Source: Elusimicrobiales bacterium
GTDB taxonomy: Bacteria; Elusimicrobiota; Elusimicrobia; Elusimicrobiales; UBA9959
NCBI GenBank assembly: GCA_026416895.1
Contig: JAOAEH010000025.1
Span: forward strand, 1 to 24,081
DNA length: 24,081 nucleotides
Direction: 5' to 3'
The notes beneath the pieces were generated by a model that did no database searches, was not told the origin of the DNA, and saw nothing but the letters and a program-made list of their open reading frames with translations. Positions 23,330 to 24,081 of the stretch are shown here, one piece after another; position 1 is the stretch's first letter; each line of letters starts with the position of its first letter. Made by a program: the position numbers and the translations under genes.

Positions 23330-24081
23330 TTATTCTTTAAATCCACATTCCCTGCCCCACCTATCTACATATCCATATTTGCCGTTTAATTTAACTGGTG
23401 CAAGTCCTTCGGAAAAAGTCTCTGCATCATCATACTTTAAAGGAATTATTTCTTTGCCTGTTTTGTCTATATATCCATATTTGTCGTTTAATTTAACTTT
23501 TGCAAGTCCTTCGGAAAAATTCCATGTCTTATCATACTTTAAAGGAATTATTTCTTTGCCAGTTTTGTCTATATATCCCCATTTGCCGTTTAATTCAACT
23601 AGTGCAAGTCCTTCGGAAAAATCCCATGCATAATCATACTTTAAAGGAGTTACTTCTTTGCCTGTTTTGTCTATATATCCCCATTTGCCGTTTAATTCAA
23701 CTAGTGCAAGTCCTTCGGAAAAATCCCATGCATAATCATACTTTAAAGGAGTTACTTCTCTGCCTGTTTTGTCTATATATCCATATTTGCCGTTTAGTTT
23801 AACTTGTGCAAGTCCTTCGTAAAAAGACAATGCACTATCATACTTTAAAGGAATTATTTCTTTGCCTGTTTTGTCTATATACCCCCATTTGCCGTTTAAT
23901 AAAACTCGTGCAAGTCCTTCGGAAAAATCCCATGCCAAATCATACTTTAAAGGAATTACTTTTTTGCCTGTTTTGTCTATATATCCCCATTTGCCGTTTA
24001 ATTTAACTCGTGCAAGTCCTTCGGAAAAAGGCCCTGCATCATCATACTTTAAAGGAATTATTTCTTTGCCGGTTTTGTCTA
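23330..24081 (-). CDS. WG-repeat protein, C-terminal part (runs off right edge)
   Basis: The reading frame is open from the right edge to the TAA at 23330, so at least 249 residues are here and the start lies outside. The apparent start at 23938 is only a TTG inside a repeat. The protein consists of about seven 34-residue WG/KWG repeats with the pattern FSEGLA-V-LNGKWGYIDKTGKE-IPLKYD; Trp is replaced by Tyr in several (KYGYIDK). The last unit decays to GYVDRWGRECGFKE and the protein ends. WG-repeat arrays form beta-rich, probably propeller-like or extended binding surfaces and are often exported; no signal can be seen because the N-terminus is missing. Function unknown. It belongs to the transcription unit upstream of the transporter promoter. 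Confidence 0.85.
   Translation of the reverse strand, partial: DKTGKEIIPLKYDDAGPFSEGLARVKLNGKWGYIDKTGKKVIPLKYDLAWDFSEGLARVLLNGKWGYIDKTGKEIIPLKYDSALSFYEGLAQVKLNGKYGYIDKTGREVTPLKYDYAWDFSEGLALVELNGKWGYIDKTGKEVTPLKYDYAWDFSEGLALVELNGKWGYIDKTGKEIIPLKYDKTWNFSEGLAKVKLNDKYGYIDKTGKEIIPLKYDDAETFSEGLAPVKLNGKYGYVDRWGRECGFKE
23380..24081 (-). repeat. 102-bp tandem repeats in the WG gene
   Basis: The gene is built of 102-bp units; a conserved AAGTCCTTCG core recurs about every 102 bp (for example near 23402, 23504, 23606, 23708, 23810, 23912 and 24014). The units around 23577-23678 and 23679-23780 are almost identical to each other, pointing to a recent duplication of one unit. Confidence 0.9.

Noticed and set aside
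23379..24006. Three plus-strand repetitive ORFs
   Set aside because: Periodic antisense readings of the WG-repeat gene; their internal repeats come only from the 102-bp units.
23338..24081. CRISPR-like periodic repeat
   Set aside because: Units are 102 bp with coding conservation throughout and no unique spacers; they translate into WG repeats and no cas gene is present.
1..24081. Alternative genetic code with UGA as Trp
   Set aside because: UGA ends several genes at tight 4-bp overlaps with good downstream starts, and Trp positions in conserved motifs use TGG.
1..24081. tRNA, rRNA, insertion sequence or phage genes
   Set aside because: No cloverleaf-like segment, rRNA stretch, transposase, integrase or terminal inverted repeats were seen; coverage by coding sequence leaves little room.

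Overview
The window is low-G+C DNA (well under one third G+C by eye) with every supported gene on the minus strand. Transcription therefore runs from the right edge to the left edge. Stop codons are TAA and TGA in ordinary overlapping arrangements and Trp is TGG, so the standard bacterial code applies. Several genes have strong GGAGG-type ribosome binding sites. A lipobox protein, signal peptides and beta-barrel-like proteins ending in an aromatic residue point to a bacterium with an outer membrane. The lineage cannot be fixed from this window. A pseudopilin-like tail (197..1051) and WG-repeat and TPR proteins are the style of Elusimicrobiota-type or other under-sampled phyla, but that is only a hint.

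Layout in transcription order. (1) 24081-23330: 3' part of a WG-repeat protein made of 34-residue repeats, running off the right edge. (2) 23329-22768: the only long gap. It holds a good sigma70-type promoter, a 55-codon charged protein gene and possibly a nested 28-codon ORF. (3) 22767-19549: a complete branched-chain-amino-acid-type ABC importer core, livH, livM, livG, livF. (4) 19519-16976: a stand-alone response-regulator receiver, a LivK-type binding protein and a two-domain SAM methyltransferase, all overlapping or tightly spaced. (5) 16924-9893: a three-gene signalling cassette: a 1051-residue histidine-kinase-like ATPase with a large unrecognised C-terminal half, a 348-residue unknown protein, and a 934-residue fusion of a degenerate receiver, an intact receiver and an aminoglycoside-phosphotransferase-fold kinase. 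(6) 9909-6287: a RibD-like deaminase/HAD phosphatase fusion, a coiled-coil membrane protein, a vWA lipoprotein, a divergent PII protein and a DUF350-like membrane protein. (7) 6261-1: envelope-type genes: two beta-rich exported proteins, a small membrane protein, a membrane-anchored transglutaminase-like protein, two TPR proteins, a pseudopilin-like exported protein and the start of a HAD-like gene.

From 22767 to 1 no gap between genes exceeds about 60 bp, many neighbours overlap, and no convincing terminator is visible. The simplest reading is one very long co-transcribed array or a few read-through operons. The most interesting part is 22767-9893, where a solute importer and its binding protein share an operon-like unit with a receiver, a histidine-kinase-like ATPase, a receiver-kinase fusion and a methyltransferase. 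My inference is a ligand-sensing or conflict-type signalling system in which transport, His-Asp phosphotransfer and a second APH-type kinase step are linked. The sequence shows the domains and the linkage. It does not show the ligand, the output or a toxic effector.
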